Below, one piece after another: positions 63,831 through 64,000 of a stretch of 64,000 nucleotides of DNA (position 1 is its first letter; the number at the start of each line of letters is the position of its first letter). A program made the translations under genes and the position numbers. This stretch comes from Hygrocybe punicea (Eukaryota; Basidiomycota; Agaricomycetes; Agaricales; Hygrophoraceae), in assembly GCA_963556145.1 (NCBI GenBank), contig OY744461.1, positions 7,016,891 through 7,080,890 on the forward strand, written 5' to 3'. The notes under the pieces were generated by a model that searched no databases, was not told the origin of the DNA, and saw only the letters and a program-made list of their open reading frames with translations.

Positions 63831-64000
63831 TCTTCTCCATTTTGTACACATCATCTGAATCTATGCGCTGCAATTATTTCTCAACATGTTGGGCATCGGG
63901 TTAGGCAAAAAACGGCAACAGTATATTGTGAGGCATCGAAACAACTACGCTACTAACTACGTATCATGGTATATATTTTTGAAAACAGACTAGCGGAATG
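63831..64000. other. 3' flank of the Tc1-like gene, to window end
   Basis: AT-rich; no terminal repeat matching 62574-62781 found by eye. Confidence 0.5.

Noticed and set aside
1..64000. tRNA or rRNA genes
   Set aside because: No convincing cloverleaf or ribosomal sequence was recognised by eye on either strand; a dedicated scan was not possible.

Overview
The window is nuclear DNA from a filamentous basidiomycete, most likely an Agaricomycete. The evidence is the dense 45-65 nt introns with GT...CTRAY...AG signals, Agaricomycete-type transposons (KDZ with its cysteine cluster, Helitron, pogo-like, Myb/SANT-like relics), an Argonaute with an RGG-rich N-terminus, and a small cysteine-rich secreted protein. 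I do not assign a genus.

Layout. 1-17.8 kb is a decayed repeat island with no intact host gene. It holds relics of Myb/SANT-like, KDZ and hAT genes. It also holds at least four non-autonomous terminal-inverted-repeat elements (1021-1996, 3993-5432, 5976-6999, 8498-9461) that share an internal nested palindrome, two fold-back elements, and two clusters of CCCTAGGGA repeats. 17.9-27 kb is a host block, minus strand except for the pseudogene: Argonaute (17903-21248), 2-dehydropantoate 2-reductase-like (21503-23070), a decayed MFS transporter on the plus strand (23256-25120), and a single-pass membrane protein (25323-26939). 27-28.3 kb is non-coding.

28.3-46.2 kb is a nested transposon stack. 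Two copies of one pogo-like element lie head to head (A 28304-about 31090, minus; B 31684-46187, plus). Copy B is broken by an LTR-like insert (32255-about 32894) and by an 11.6 kb Helitron (34262-45900). The Helitron's Rep-helicase gene is itself broken by a gag-only LTR retroelement (40288-43397). The Helitron also carries a plus-strand accessory gene (43677-44884).

46.4-62.6 kb is gene-dense and mostly housekeeping: a small secreted protein, an M20 amidohydrolase, an Hsp20, a CstF-64-like cleavage-stimulation factor, threonyl-tRNA synthetase, a small membrane protein and VPS15. An intact Tc1/mariner-like transposase (62782-63830) sits head to head with VPS15, 208 bp from its start.

No operons exist here; each gene has its own promoter. 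The themes are RNA processing and silencing (CstF-64, Argonaute), translation (ThrRS) and PI3K/autophagy trafficking (VPS15). The inverted pogo pair is a natural source of double-stranded RNA near an intact slicer Argonaute. The most unusual content is the family of palindrome-bearing elements in the first 10 kb.
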